Shown: positions 1 to 6,411, numbered from the stretch's first letter. The stretch is DNA of 12,234 bases from Candidatus Bathyarchaeota archaeon (GCA_026015225.1 JAOZGV010000032.1:1-12234); one strand, 5' to 3'. The notes: generated by a model from the letters alone, not told the origin. A program made the numbers and translations.

Positions 1-548
1 AATACTTCGTTTTCAGAGATTGGAGATGATTTGAATGTTACATCTTTACGACCACGAACAATTCTTTCGAACCTAGGCAGAAGTTTATTGTTCGCGATTC
101 CGGCATTTACAAAGAGGTTCTTTAAATCACCTAGGTCCCCAGGATTAATTTCTTGGTCTCTTAATATTTGTAAGGAAGGTTTGGCATCATTGAGATCTTT
201 GTGATAATCCGTTACCTCTCTTAGTTGCGATTCAATATTTGTTGTTCTTAGTTCAAATTCTTCGAGGCATTTGCTCAATTCTTTTTCTGGAATTATTTCT
301 CTATCTAATTCCATTTGCTCCTCTTGAACAGAGATAATATCTCCAAACTTTCCATAAAGTATTTGGAATCTTTCTTTAAGGTTCTCATATTCCCTTGTTT
401 CTTCAATGATAACTTTTTCGAAACCAATAAATTCAGCTTCATCTAATTTCTTTAATTGAACCACTCCTAATTTGCCTAGCCCTTCAAGCATAGATGATTC
501 ATTATCTGTTATTGTAACTAGTGAAACTTTTTTTACAGGGATTATCAT
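1..548 (-). CDS. atpI: A-type ATP synthase subunit I, N-terminal fragment (runs off left edge)
   Basis: This is the first 182 codons of a gene whose remainder lies outside the window. Subunit I (equivalent to subunit a) joins the peripheral stalk to the membrane rotor and forms the proton or sodium half-channel. The protein opens with IIPVKKVSLVTI, then LGKLGVVQLKKLDE at about residues 21-34, the usual start of the family (a beta strand followed by 'LG.LG.VQL..L'). A charged helical stretch at about 45-125 fits the coiled coil of the cytoplasmic stalk. RFERIVRGRKDVTF near 160-173 corresponds to the family's 'fer..fRatrGn' segment, though diverged. The membrane part is not visible. I chose ATG 548; ATG 566 is in frame six codons upstream, and a stop lies a further 14 codons upstream of that. 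Neither start has a clear Shine-Dalgarno site. The identification rests on the N-terminal pattern only. Confidence 0.72.
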   Translation of the reverse strand, partial: MIIPVKKVSLVTITDNESSMLEGLGKLGVVQLKKLDEAEFIGFEKVIIEETREYENLKERFQILYGKFGDIISVQEEQMELDREIIPEKELSKCLEEFELRTTNIESQLREVTDYHKDLNDAKPSLQILRDQEINPGDLGDLKNLFVNAGIANNKLLPRFERIVRGRKDVTFKSSPISENEV

Positions 549-628
549 TTGATGGATTCCATCCATAATTTTTATCTTGTACGAGTCGTTATTAATTTCG
601 CAAATTTATTCTTAGTAAGATACATAAA

Positions 629-639
629 GACATATAAAT
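629..639 (-). promoter_or_regulatory. TATA-like element for ATP synthase subunit I
   Basis: On the minus strand the sequence reads AATTTATATGT. A TATA box here would put transcription start near 606-610, giving a leader of about 40-60 bases before the subunit I start. The base composition makes chance matches common, so this is only a candidate. Confidence 0.3.
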
Positions 640-874
640 TATTTCTGGCTAAAGGCATGCCACCATTGTATCTGATTTGAGTGTCACTTGATTTCTTTCT
701 TTTTTTGTGAGGAAATAAAATCTCCAATAAGAAAATTTTTTAATATTTTGATCATAATTGATGAGGAATAACTACTTAAAAATGCGAGTTTTTTGTTGAT
801 TACGTTCGGACTAAATAAAAAGCCAGAATTCTAGAATAGCATTAAAATTTTATTTTGCGAATGTATTAAAACTG

Positions 875-880
875 AAAAAA
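875..880 (-). terminator. Oligo-T terminator after KaiC-like gene
   Basis: On the minus strand, TTTTTT lies eight bases past the KaiC-like stop codon, and another T6 overlaps the stop itself (890-895). Archaeal RNA polymerase commonly stops at such U-runs without needing a hairpin, and none is evident here. Confidence 0.4.
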
Positions 881-887
881 TGAAGGA

Positions 888-1631
888 TTAAAAAACGCTT
901 TCTTTTGGATATACTTCAATTCCTCTTTCAGTTATTCTATATGGCCTAATTTGGGGATCAATAGAAACTTCTCTCATTTTTTCGATCTGAATAACCCTTG
1001 TTGAAGAATTTCCAACTTGAATTGTTTGAAGAATTATGACTCCATGGGCTAAATATTCTTCTAACTGTACATTTCGTTCTAATCCGCTTGATTTTAGTTC
1101 TATTGTTAATATGCTTGTTGCTCCAGTTTCTGCTAATGTCTCTATTAGTTTAAGTATTGCTTCCCTTCTTTGAATGATGTCTGGATATTGAAAGACTAAT
1201 GAAGTGATTGGATCGATTGCAATTCTTTTGGCCCCAATCTCTTTAAAAGAGGAAAGAATTCTCTCTATAAGATTTGATAAAGAAAAATTCTTTCTCCCAA
1301 TAGTTAGTCTTTCGGTCTTTGATTTAGGATCTTTATCTCCTATTGGCGAGGCATCTATAAATATCCATTTTTTTTCTTTTTCAAATTTTTCTAGATTCCA
1401 TCCAAAGGCACTCATTTCTTTTAAATAATGATGTTGACTTTCATCCAAACTTACATATATGCCATTTTCATTTTGTTGTTCAATACCACTAAAAATAAAT
1501 TGTGAACTGAAAATAGTCTTGCCTGTCCCAGGCCCACCAACTAGAAGTATTACTCTGCCTCTTGGAAAACCTCCATTAAGCATTTCCTCTAGCCCAGGTA
1601 TGCCCGTAAGCACTCTTTCAGAACCTGACAA
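888..1631 (-). CDS. Single-domain KaiC-like RecA-superfamily ATPase
   Basis: This 247-residue protein is one KaiC/RadA-type ATPase domain. Walker A is GGPGTGKT (32-39). SLDES (61-65) supplies acidic residues in the position of the KaiC catalytic glutamates. Walker B is RIAID (136-140). The C-terminal stretch with IEKMRE (216-221) and YRITERGIEVYP (231-242) is the family's usual 'KmR...pf.It..Gi.v.P' ending. Cyanobacterial KaiC has two such domains and KaiA/KaiB partners; none of these is here, so a clock role is not supported. Single-domain archaeal homologues are generally viewed as signalling or regulatory ATPases of unknown target. It starts at TTG: a TGA stop lies two codons upstream and AAAGGAG sits 8 bases before the TTG. 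The gene stands alone, with 259 bases upstream and 320 downstream. The family call is firm; the target is unknown. Confidence 0.9.
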   Translation of the reverse strand: MSGSERVLTGIPGLEEMLNGGFPRGRVILLVGGPGTGKTIFSSQFIFSGIEQQNENGIYVSLDESQHHYLKEMSAFGWNLEKFEKEKKWIFIDASPIGDKDPKSKTERLTIGRKNFSLSNLIERILSSFKEIGAKRIAIDPITSLVFQYPDIIQRREAILKLIETLAETGATSILTIELKSSGLERNVQLEEYLAHGVIILQTIQVGNSSTRVIQIEKMREVSIDPQIRPYRITERGIEVYPKESVF

Positions 1632-1639
1632 ATTTCAAA

Positions 1640-1646
1640 CTCCTTT
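1640..1646 (-). promoter_or_regulatory. Shine-Dalgarno site that fixes a TTG start
   Basis: On the minus strand AAAGGAG is followed by eight bases and then TTG 1631. With an in-frame stop immediately upstream, this makes TTG the start. A TATA-like TTATAT at about 1667-1673 would give a very short leader, so the real promoter may lie further upstream. Confidence 0.7.
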
Positions 1647-1730
1647 ATTGCTAATGAATTAATAATGATATAAGTATTTAACACAATTTAATTTTTTCAG
1701 ATTAGATAAAATTCTTTTAGTTTGGTTTAA

Positions 1731-1751
1731 TTATAATATATATAATTATAA
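1731..1751. repeat. AT-only 21-bp inverted repeat upstream of KaiC-like gene
   Basis: TTATAAT and ATTATAA form perfect 7-bp arms around a 7-base centre. It lies about 100 bases upstream of the KaiC-like start and past the end of the DUF35 gene. It could be an operator or part of a promoter, but it contains only A and T in an AT-rich gap, so chance is a serious alternative. Confidence 0.25.
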
Positions 1752-1890
1752 TAAATTATTGAAAGATGATTTGCGATTCTTAAAGCTTTATTAACTACTT
1801 CCATTGGTGTCTTTAGTGCGCACACTATTTAATGTAATATTTACTTTTTTATTAGAACATTTAATTTTGGAATGAATTTCAATAATAAAA

Positions 1891-2349
1891 TTATGGCTCT
1901 TTAAAGTAATATCGTGTCCTACCAAGCCAAGATTCAAAAGGCAATGTTTCGAAATCTACTATCAATTCTATACCAATATTCAAGTTTTTCATATCTTTCA
2001 GCTTAATTACCCCAGGCAGGTTAACTCCTTCTTCCAATTTAACAACTCCCACAGCATATGGTGCTATTGTTTCAAATTGTGGAGGTGGAACATGAACTAT
2101 TGAATATGTCAATAATTTGCCCTTACCCTTCAATTTGAACCATTCTAAATTAGAAGAGTAGCATTTGGAACAGAAAGGTCTTGGGGGAAGATGTATCGTT
2201 TCGCATTGTTCGCACCTTACAGCCATTAATTTTCTTTCAGAGCAATATCTAAAGAAATTTTCAATAGTCGGAGATATTTCGCCAGCCTCATTTCTAGTAA
2301 AATCATTTAAGTCTCCTCCGACAGTAGAAATTTTTGAACTTTCAACCAT
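1891..2349 (-). CDS. DUF35 zinc-ribbon/OB-fold protein, partner of the thiolase
   Basis: This is a 152-residue acyl-CoA-associated OB-fold protein. The N-terminal helix (about 27-43, PTIENFFRYCSERKLM) leads into a rubredoxin-like zinc ribbon with C46, C49, C60 and C63 and the hallmark LPPRPFC (54-60). The OB fold follows (about 70-150), including GKGKLLTYSIVHVPP (75-89). In archaea such proteins bridge acetoacetyl-CoA thiolase and HMG-CoA synthase, channelling substrate into the mevalonate route; others pair with different thiolases. It lies directly downstream of the thiolase, its ATG 17 bases past that gene's TAG, so they are surely co-transcribed. An in-frame ATG at 2412 would overlap the thiolase by 47 bases and add 21 residues unlike the family, so I prefer 2349. 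GGAG lies 13 bases before that ATG, a rather long spacing. Confidence 0.85.
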   Translation of the reverse strand: MVESSKISTVGGDLNDFTRNEAGEISPTIENFFRYCSERKLMAVRCEQCETIHLPPRPFCSKCYSSNLEWFKLKGKGKLLTYSIVHVPPPQFETIAPYAVGVVKLEEGVNLPGVIKLKDMKNLNIGIELIVDFETLPFESWLGRTRYYFKEP

Positions 2350-2365
2350 TATAATTTGAAATCTC

Positions 2366-3541
2366 CTATCTTTTATAAATATGAACGATTGCTGTACTTC
2401 CAGTTCCACCAATATTATGCGATAGACCTATCCGAGCATCTGATACTTGCCTTTTGTCCGCTTGAGCCGTTAACTGAAGGAATATTTCATACGCTTGAGC
2501 TGCCCCAGTAGCTCCTACAGGATGTCCTTTAGATTTAAGACCACCACTCATATTTACTGGAATGCAACCATCTAAACAAGTCTCTTGATTTTCAATCATG
2601 TTGCCACCTTCACCAGGTTTACAAAATCCTAGGGCTTCATAAGCCAATATTTCAGCAACTGTGAAGCAATCATGAACCTCTGCCAAATTTACCTCTTTCG
2701 GGCTTATATCAGCCATCTTATAAGCTTGTTTAGCGGCCAATATTGAAGCATTTAATTTTGTTAAATCATCTCTTTCATAAATTCCTATCGTGTCACTGGC
2801 TTGACCGGTACCAATTATATAAACAGGCGAGTCTGTAAATTTTCTTGCAAGTTCTGGCTTGGTTAAAATTAAGCAACTAGCCCCATCGGATATTAATGAA
2901 CAATCATATAATTTTAATGGAGAAGCAATAACTTTTGATGACATGACTTTATCTAAAGTGATTTCCTTTTGAAGGTGAGCCTTCGGATTCTTAGCCCCAC
3001 ATGAGTGGTTTTTAACAGCCACCATTGCAAAATGTTCTTCTTTAGTCCTATATTTGTGCATATGAGCCTTTGCCATAGATGCAAATAATGCTGGGAAAGT
3101 AAATCCATTCCATTGCTCAAGTGCATAGTCAGCAGATAAACTTAGATATTCAGTAGCTTCAGAAGTTTTTAAATGAGTAAGTCTTTCAACGCCTCCAACC
3201 ATCACAATATCAAATAATCCTGACATAATTGCCATTACTCCACTTCTTAAAGCAGCACCTGATGATGCACAAGCACTTTCGAACCTTAATGATGGGGTAT
3301 TAGGGAGACCGACCCAATCACCAATTAAGGGACCAGTGTGGCATTGGTGTTCTGAGGATTCGATCATATGACCGATAAATATCGCCTTTATGTCTTCTTT
3401 ATAATTAAGATTAGGACAGGAATCAAAGGCTTCTTTAGCAGCAACAGCAAAAATTTCTCTTAGCGACATACCATCGAGCCTTCCAAATTTCGATAAACCT
3501 GCTGAGATTATCGCGGCCAAAGGCTTTTGCATAATGTTCAT
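2366..3541 (-). CDS. Archaeal thiolase (acetyl-CoA C-acetyltransferase / SCP2-thiolase type)
   Basis: This 391-residue protein has the full thiolase fold. The nucleophile is C91 in ESACASSGAALR. HDCF (290-293) carries the second His/Cys pair typical of SCP2-type thiolases. GHPVGATGAAQ (339-349) carries the catalytic His340, and SHNIGGTGST (374-383) replaces the C-terminal CxG motif of bacterial thiolases. Expected chemistry is condensation of two acetyl-CoA to acetoacetyl-CoA, or the reverse. With its DUF35 partner immediately downstream, a mevalonate (isoprenoid lipid) role is plausible, but HMG-CoA synthase, normally the third member, is not in the window, so another acyl-CoA substrate is possible. 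ATG 3541 has no real Shine-Dalgarno site (AAAAAAAGAG precedes it); ATG 3532 is an in-frame alternative. A TATA box at 3588-3595 fits a leader of about 25 bases. Confidence 0.88.
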   Translation of the reverse strand: MNIMQKPLAAIISAGLSKFGRLDGMSLREIFAVAAKEAFDSCPNLNYKEDIKAIFIGHMIESSEHQCHTGPLIGDWVGLPNTPSLRFESACASSGAALRSGVMAIMSGLFDIVMVGGVERLTHLKTSEATEYLSLSADYALEQWNGFTFPALFASMAKAHMHKYRTKEEHFAMVAVKNHSCGAKNPKAHLQKEITLDKVMSSKVIASPLKLYDCSLISDGASCLILTKPELARKFTDSPVYIIGTGQASDTIGIYERDDLTKLNASILAAKQAYKMADISPKEVNLAEVHDCFTVAEILAYEALGFCKPGEGGNMIENQETCLDGCIPVNMSGGLKSKGHPVGATGAAQAYEIFLQLTAQADKRQVSDARIGLSHNIGGTGSTAIVHIYKR

Positions 3542-3587
3542 CTCTTTTTTTCATAAAATAAATCTTAAAACTCTAAACTTAATCCAA

Positions 3588-3595
3588 TTATATAA
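3588..3595 (-). promoter_or_regulatory. TATA box candidate for thiolase-DUF35 operon
   Basis: TTATATAA reads the same on both strands and is 47 bases upstream of the thiolase ATG. Transcription from about 26 bases downstream would begin near 3566. No gene lies on the other side close enough to use it. Confidence 0.4.
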
Positions 3596-3731
3596 CCATT
3601 CTTTAAAAGTACGATATTTTTAGAGGTGTAAGTTTCTTTATAGCATTCGCTCCCAGAATTTTAAGAAGATACGTCTTTAGATTTAATAAAATAATACACT
3701 AGTAAAACTGCCATTCGCGTGTGCGAGTATG

Positions 3732-3763
3732 AATTATTTAATCAAATAATTTTCTTAGAAAAT
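3732..3763. repeat. Two overlapping hairpins
   Basis: AATTATTT (3732-3739) and AAATAATT (3744-3751) are perfect 8-bp arms with a 4-base loop. ATTTTC (3749-3754) and GAAAAT (3758-3763) form a second 6-bp hairpin with a 3-base loop. They share three bases, so only one can form fully at a time. They may be operators or chance AT-rich dyads. Confidence 0.4.
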
Positions 3764-3820
3764 AAATGCTTAATTTTATGGGTAGGTAATGCTAACTTCT
3801 TTTATAGTAATTAATAATAT

Positions 3821-3839
3821 TGCGCAAGCGCATGCACGC
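3821..3839. repeat. GC-rich palindromic patch
   Basis: TGCGC-AA-GCGCA (3821-3832) is a perfect inverted repeat, overlapped by GCATGC (3830-3835) and followed by CACGC (3835-3839). The last part can also pair with GCGTG at 3717-3721, and CGCA (3829-3832) with TGCG at 3722-3725. It lies about 60-80 bases upstream of the 3901 gene, where an upstream operator would be expected. Confidence 0.45.
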
Positions 3840-3852
3840 TAAAAATTTCAAA

Positions 3853-3860
3853 TTTTAAAT
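3853..3860 (+). promoter_or_regulatory. TATA-like element for TackOD1-like gene
   Basis: TTTTAAAT is centred about 44 bases before ATG 3901, predicting a transcript start near 3883 and an 18-base leader. No Shine-Dalgarno sequence is seen before the ATG, in keeping with a short or absent leader. Confidence 0.3.
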
Positions 3861-3900
3861 TTAATATTTGATCGGGCTGAGTTGGTAACTGGTATTTAAG

Positions 3901-4878
3901 ATGTCGGAATTATCAAGATTAGAATTATACAGAAGAGGAGAAGTCCGTTTTATTTTAAATTATATTATGAGAAATAACGAAAATTTAAGACCTATTTTTA
4001 AAGATGGACAATACACATTTCCAGATTTGGACAAATTGTTAAAAGGAATAAGCACAAAGTCAATCCTGGAAGAACTTGCTGACCATGGTCTATTAGAAAG
4101 ATATCCTGTAGATATAATTTTAACATGTCCGGAATGCAGATTTAATGACCTCACAGACAGATATCTTTGCCCATTCTGCGAAGGTTTTGAATTAGAACGT
4201 GGAACTATGATTGAGCATTATGATTGTAGTGAAGTTGCTTTTCAAAAATACTATGTAAAAAATGAGAAATTAATATGCCCTAAATGTCATAATGATTTGA
4301 AAGTTAATGGCTCAGATTATAGAAAAATTGAGAGTATTTTTCATTGCATTAAATGTAAAAAAGATTTCAGTGTTCCAAAAATAACACACAAATGTTTAAG
4401 GTGCAGCCACAGTTATTCTTATGATACAACAAAGCTAAAAACCATATTCGGCTATATTTTTAAAGAAGATTTTAGAGATGAAGTGATTGCTAATTGTAAA
4501 TCAGAAGTCCCTATTATAAATCTATTAAAAGAAAATGGATATCTTGTAGAATCACCAGGTACTATTAAGGGAAAATCAGGCATTGATCACATATTCGATA
4601 TTATTGCACACAGACAAAATAATGAAAAAAATATCTTTGCAATAACAGTGGCTTCTAGCTATGAAAAAGTGGAACCAGAGGTTATCGTAAGCCACTTCTC
4701 TAAAGCCTTTGATGCCAACCCATCAAGATCGATAATAGTTGCAATTCCTACATTAAATGAGGATGGAAAGAGACTAGCCAAGTTATATGGTATAGATGTT
4801 GTCAACGGTAATACTCTTAAAGAGGTTAGAAAGATTTTCAAAGAGAAAATTCTTAGCATTAACAAGATCTCTTTTTAA
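3901..4878 (+). CDS. Winged-helix / TackOD1-like multi-zinc-ribbon / nuclease-fold protein
   Basis: This 325-residue protein has three visible parts. Residues 10-70 look like a winged helix (helix, TFPDLDKLLKG, then ILEELADHGLLER). Residues 74-190 are rich in zinc-ribbon pairs: CPEC (76-79), CPFC (90-93), CPKC (126-129), CIKC (149-152) and CLRC (165-168), plus IEHYDC (104-109) and a GSDY motif (137-140). This order matches what I know as TackOD1, a 'thaumarchaeal output domain' of archaeal signalling proteins. Residues 200-310 have a restriction-endonuclease-like pattern: IINLLKENGYLVESPG, DHIFDIIAH, IFAITVASS, then SIIVAIPTL. The E-x-K expected in the third element is missing (AITVAS), so nuclease activity is doubtful. 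The protein has no membrane segment and no receiver or PAS domain. It is first in the plus-strand series; the gap to the next gene (89 bases, with a strong hairpin) argues for its own transcript. Confidence 0.65.
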   Translation: MSELSRLELYRRGEVRFILNYIMRNNENLRPIFKDGQYTFPDLDKLLKGISTKSILEELADHGLLERYPVDIILTCPECRFNDLTDRYLCPFCEGFELERGTMIEHYDCSEVAFQKYYVKNEKLICPKCHNDLKVNGSDYRKIESIFHCIKCKKDFSVPKITHKCLRCSHSYSYDTTKLKTIFGYIFKEDFRDEVIANCKSEVPIINLLKENGYLVESPGTIKGKSGIDHIFDIIAHRQNNEKNIFAITVASSYEKVEPEVIVSHFSKAFDANPSRSIIVAIPTLNEDGKRLAKLYGIDVVNGNTLKEVRKIFKEKILSINKISF

Positions 4879-4912
4879 AATTTTGAAAATTTTAAAGCAA
4901 AAAAAAGATCTT
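4864..4912 (+). terminator. Long 3'-end hairpin overlapping the stop codon
   Basis: TTTAAAATTTT (4874-4884) and AAAATTTTAAA (4886-4896) are perfect 11-bp arms around a single G. Outside them AAGATCT (4864-4870) pairs with AGATCTT (4906-4912). The stop codon (4876-4878) lies in the stem. U-rich sequence follows (4911-4935). It probably marks or protects the mRNA end of the TackOD1-like gene. Confidence 0.5.
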
Positions 4913-4967
4913 TGTAACATTTTAGTTATTTTTATGCATTTTAAAGTTTAAAGGACGTCAAAATTAT

Positions 4968-5498
4968 ATGCCAAAACTTAAACGAGGAATAATTCAAGTC
5001 TATACAGGAGATGGAAAAGGAAAAACAACAGCAGCTTTTGGCCTTGCTCTTCGAGCATTGGGTCGAGGCTTAAAAGTTTGTTTCATACAATTTTTGAAAG
5101 GGGATTTGTCAGCTGAGGGGTGTTGGCTAGCTCTTAGAAGAAATCAAAATTTTAAATTTGTTTCATTCGGTACAAGAAATTTTATAATGGAGAAACCTTC
5201 TAAGGAGGACCGCCTTGAGGCTAGTAAAGCTCTAATTAAAGCCAAAGAATGCATCCTAAATAAAGAACATGATTTGGTTATTCTAGATGAGTTGACTGTT
5301 GCATTAAATTATGATTTAATTGAACTTGATGAAGTGATACAATTATTAAATAACAAACCCAAAAATATTGAATTGATTATTACAGGTCGGAATGCCCATC
5401 CAAAGATCATTGAGATGGCAAATCTTGTAACCGAAATGAAGAATGTCAAACATCCTTTAGAAGTTGGAATTCAATCCCGCGAAGGAATAGAGTATTAA
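4968..5498 (+). CDS. cobO: Corrinoid adenosyltransferase (CobA/BtuR/CobO family)
   Basis: This 176-residue protein transfers the 5'-deoxyadenosyl group of ATP to a cob(I) corrinoid, making the adenosylated cofactor. The P-loop GDGKGKTT (14-21) is the family's distinctive form. LVILDE (103-108) is Walker B, TGRNAHP (139-145) and VTEMKNVKHP (154-163) are family signatures, and the protein ends GIQSREGIEY. In enteric CobA a Phe and a Trp in the motif GFTW displace the corrinoid's lower ligand; here the region reads FGTRNFIME (67-75), with no Trp. No other cobalamin gene is nearby, so it may serve salvage or a pathway encoded elsewhere. AAAGGA lies about 12 bases before ATG 4968, a weak and distant Shine-Dalgarno match. 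Confidence 0.88.
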   Translation: MPKLKRGIIQVYTGDGKGKTTAAFGLALRALGRGLKVCFIQFLKGDLSAEGCWLALRRNQNFKFVSFGTRNFIMEKPSKEDRLEASKALIKAKECILNKEHDLVILDELTVALNYDLIELDEVIQLLNNKPKNIELIITGRNAHPKIIEMANLVTEMKNVKHPLEVGIQSREGIEY

Positions 5499-5526
5499 AA
5501 TATGTAGTTTGAGATTGCAGATTTAG

Positions 5527-5532
5527 TTTTTT
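5527..5532 (+). terminator. Oligo-T run after the adenosyltransferase gene
   Basis: TTTTTT lies 28 bases past the cobO stop, before the TATA-like element of the next gene. It fits a U-run archaeal terminator separating the two transcripts. Confidence 0.35.
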
Positions 5533-5555
5533 GAAAAAGATTCAATTGGCGCTAA

Positions 5556-5565
5556 ATTTTTTTAT
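5556..5565 (+). promoter_or_regulatory. TATA box for aldolase gene, predicting a leaderless transcript
   Basis: TTTTTTTATA is centred about 27 bases upstream of GTG 5590. The usual TATA-to-start distance would place the first base of the mRNA at or beside that GTG, supporting it as a leaderless start. Confidence 0.45.
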
Positions 5566-5589
5566 AGCAATGATTAGTAGAAGGTTAGA

Positions 5590-6390
5590 GTGGGAATTCT
5601 TATGGATTGGGGTCAAAGAAACCGTTTGTATCAAATCATTAAATCAGATGGACGGACGGTTATGCTTGCAGTAGATCACGGTTATTTCCAAGGACCAACT
5701 TATAGAATTGAAAATCCTAAGAAGACTATTGAGCCTTTACTACCTTTTGCAGACGCAGTTATGTTAACTCGTGGAGTTTTACGTTCTTCAATCACACATG
5801 AAACGAATACGTCTATAGTATTAAGGGTTTCAGGGGGAAACAGCATCGTAGGACAGCTTGCAAATGAAGAGATAATTACTTCTATCAGAGATGCTATAAG
5901 ACTTAATGCATCAGCTATTGCCATATCAATTTATGTAGGGACTGAATTTGAGCATCAAACTTTAACTTGTCTTGCTAAACTTGTTGATGAGGGTCAAGAT
6001 TATGGCATTCCTGTTATAGCAGTAACGGCTGTCGGAAAAGAGTTGGAAAAGAGAGAGGCACGATACTTAGCATTATGTTGTCGTATAGCGGCCGAGCTTG
6101 GCGCGTCGATTGTAAAAACATATTATTGCGAAGATTTTACAAAAGTTGTTGAAGGGTGTCCTGTTCCGTTGGTAATTGCTGGAGGACCTAAATTAGAGAC
6201 AGAAATGGATATTTTTAACTTAGTTTACGATGCTATTGACGCGGGAGCCATAGGAGTAGATATGGGTAGAAATATTTGGCAAAATGATCATCCAATAGCT
6301 GTGATCAAGGCCATAAGATCGATCGTGCACGAAAATGCTACAGCAAAAGAAGCTTATGAACTCTTTTTAAAAATAAAAAATAATCAATAA
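5590..6390 (+). CDS. LsrF-like class I aldolase / 3-hydroxy-5-phosphonooxypentane-2,4-dione thiolase family
   Basis: This 266-residue TIM-barrel protein closely resembles bacterial LsrF along its length: MDWGQRNRL (5-13), TVMLAVDHGYFQGPT (23-37), MLTRGVLRSS (58-67), VGTEFEHQ (116-123), IVKTYY (174-179), GCPVPLVIAGG (189-199) and GVDMGRNIWQNDHP (222-235). K176 in KTYY is the expected Schiff-base lysine; D29-H30 and the GG/GRN phosphate-binding turns are kept. LsrF degrades phosphorylated autoinducer-2, but no lsrK, lsrG, lsrR or transporter is near, and archaeal relatives are often annotated as fructose-bisphosphate aldolase, so the substrate is open. The dehydrogenase starts 59 bases downstream, suggesting a shared pathway on sugar-like substrates. 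I chose GTG 5590 because LsrF also has residues before the DWG motif and the TATA box fits; ATG 5602 is the alternative. Confidence 0.82.
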   Translation: MGILMDWGQRNRLYQIIKSDGRTVMLAVDHGYFQGPTYRIENPKKTIEPLLPFADAVMLTRGVLRSSITHETNTSIVLRVSGGNSIVGQLANEEIITSIRDAIRLNASAIAISIYVGTEFEHQTLTCLAKLVDEGQDYGIPVIAVTAVGKELEKREARYLALCCRIAAELGASIVKTYYCEDFTKVVEGCPVPLVIAGGPKLETEMDIFNLVYDAIDAGAIGVDMGRNIWQNDHPIAVIKAIRSIVHENATAKEAYELFLKIKNNQ

Positions 6391-6393
6391 TTT

Positions 6394-6411
6394 ATCAAAT
6401 CATTTTTTGAT
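6394..6411 (+). terminator. Hairpin and oligo-T run after aldolase gene
   Basis: ATCAAA (6394-6399) and TTTGAT (6406-6411) can form a 6-bp stem just past the aldolase stop, and T6 covers 6403-6408. It may end or attenuate the aldolase transcript before the dehydrogenase gene. It overlaps the dyad at 6407-6419. Confidence 0.3.

Larger units (their letters stand above)
549..887. other. Intergenic region between KaiC-like gene and ATP synthase subunit I
   Basis: No gene is visible in these 339 bases. Read on the minus strand, it holds oligo-T runs just after the KaiC-like stop (875-880), a perfect 10-bp palindrome ATTCTAGAAT at 828-837, a TATA-like element near 630-638 and the untranslated leader of subunit I. 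The short open stretches on both strands lack credible starts. Confidence 0.6.
3542..3900. other. Divergent intergenic region between thiolase operon and TackOD1-like gene
   Basis: These 359 bases hold no credible gene: the plus-strand ATGs open frames of eight codons or fewer. They contain a TATA candidate for the minus-strand thiolase (3588-3595), two overlapping hairpins (3732-3763), a compact GC-rich palindromic patch (3821-3839) standing out in AT-rich sequence, and a TATA-like TTTTAAAT at 3853-3860 that fits a start of transcription about 18 bases before the 3901 ATG. Confidence 0.6.

Noticed and set aside
749..800. Possible C/D box RNA around TTGATGA near 761
   Set aside because: The C box has a mismatch at its first base and no CTGA D box follows at a suitable distance.
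888..1631. Circadian clock function for the KaiC-like protein
   Set aside because: It has one ATPase domain only, with no KaiA/KaiB and no evident phosphorylation-site context.
2350..2412. A longer DUF35 protein starting at ATG 2412
   Set aside because: It would overlap the thiolase by 47 bases, and the added residues do not resemble the family's N-terminus; ATG 2349 follows the thiolase stop directly.
5590..6390. Autoinducer-2 degradation operon
   Set aside because: Only the LsrF-like protein is present; no kinase, isomerase, regulator or transporter of the lsr system is in the window.
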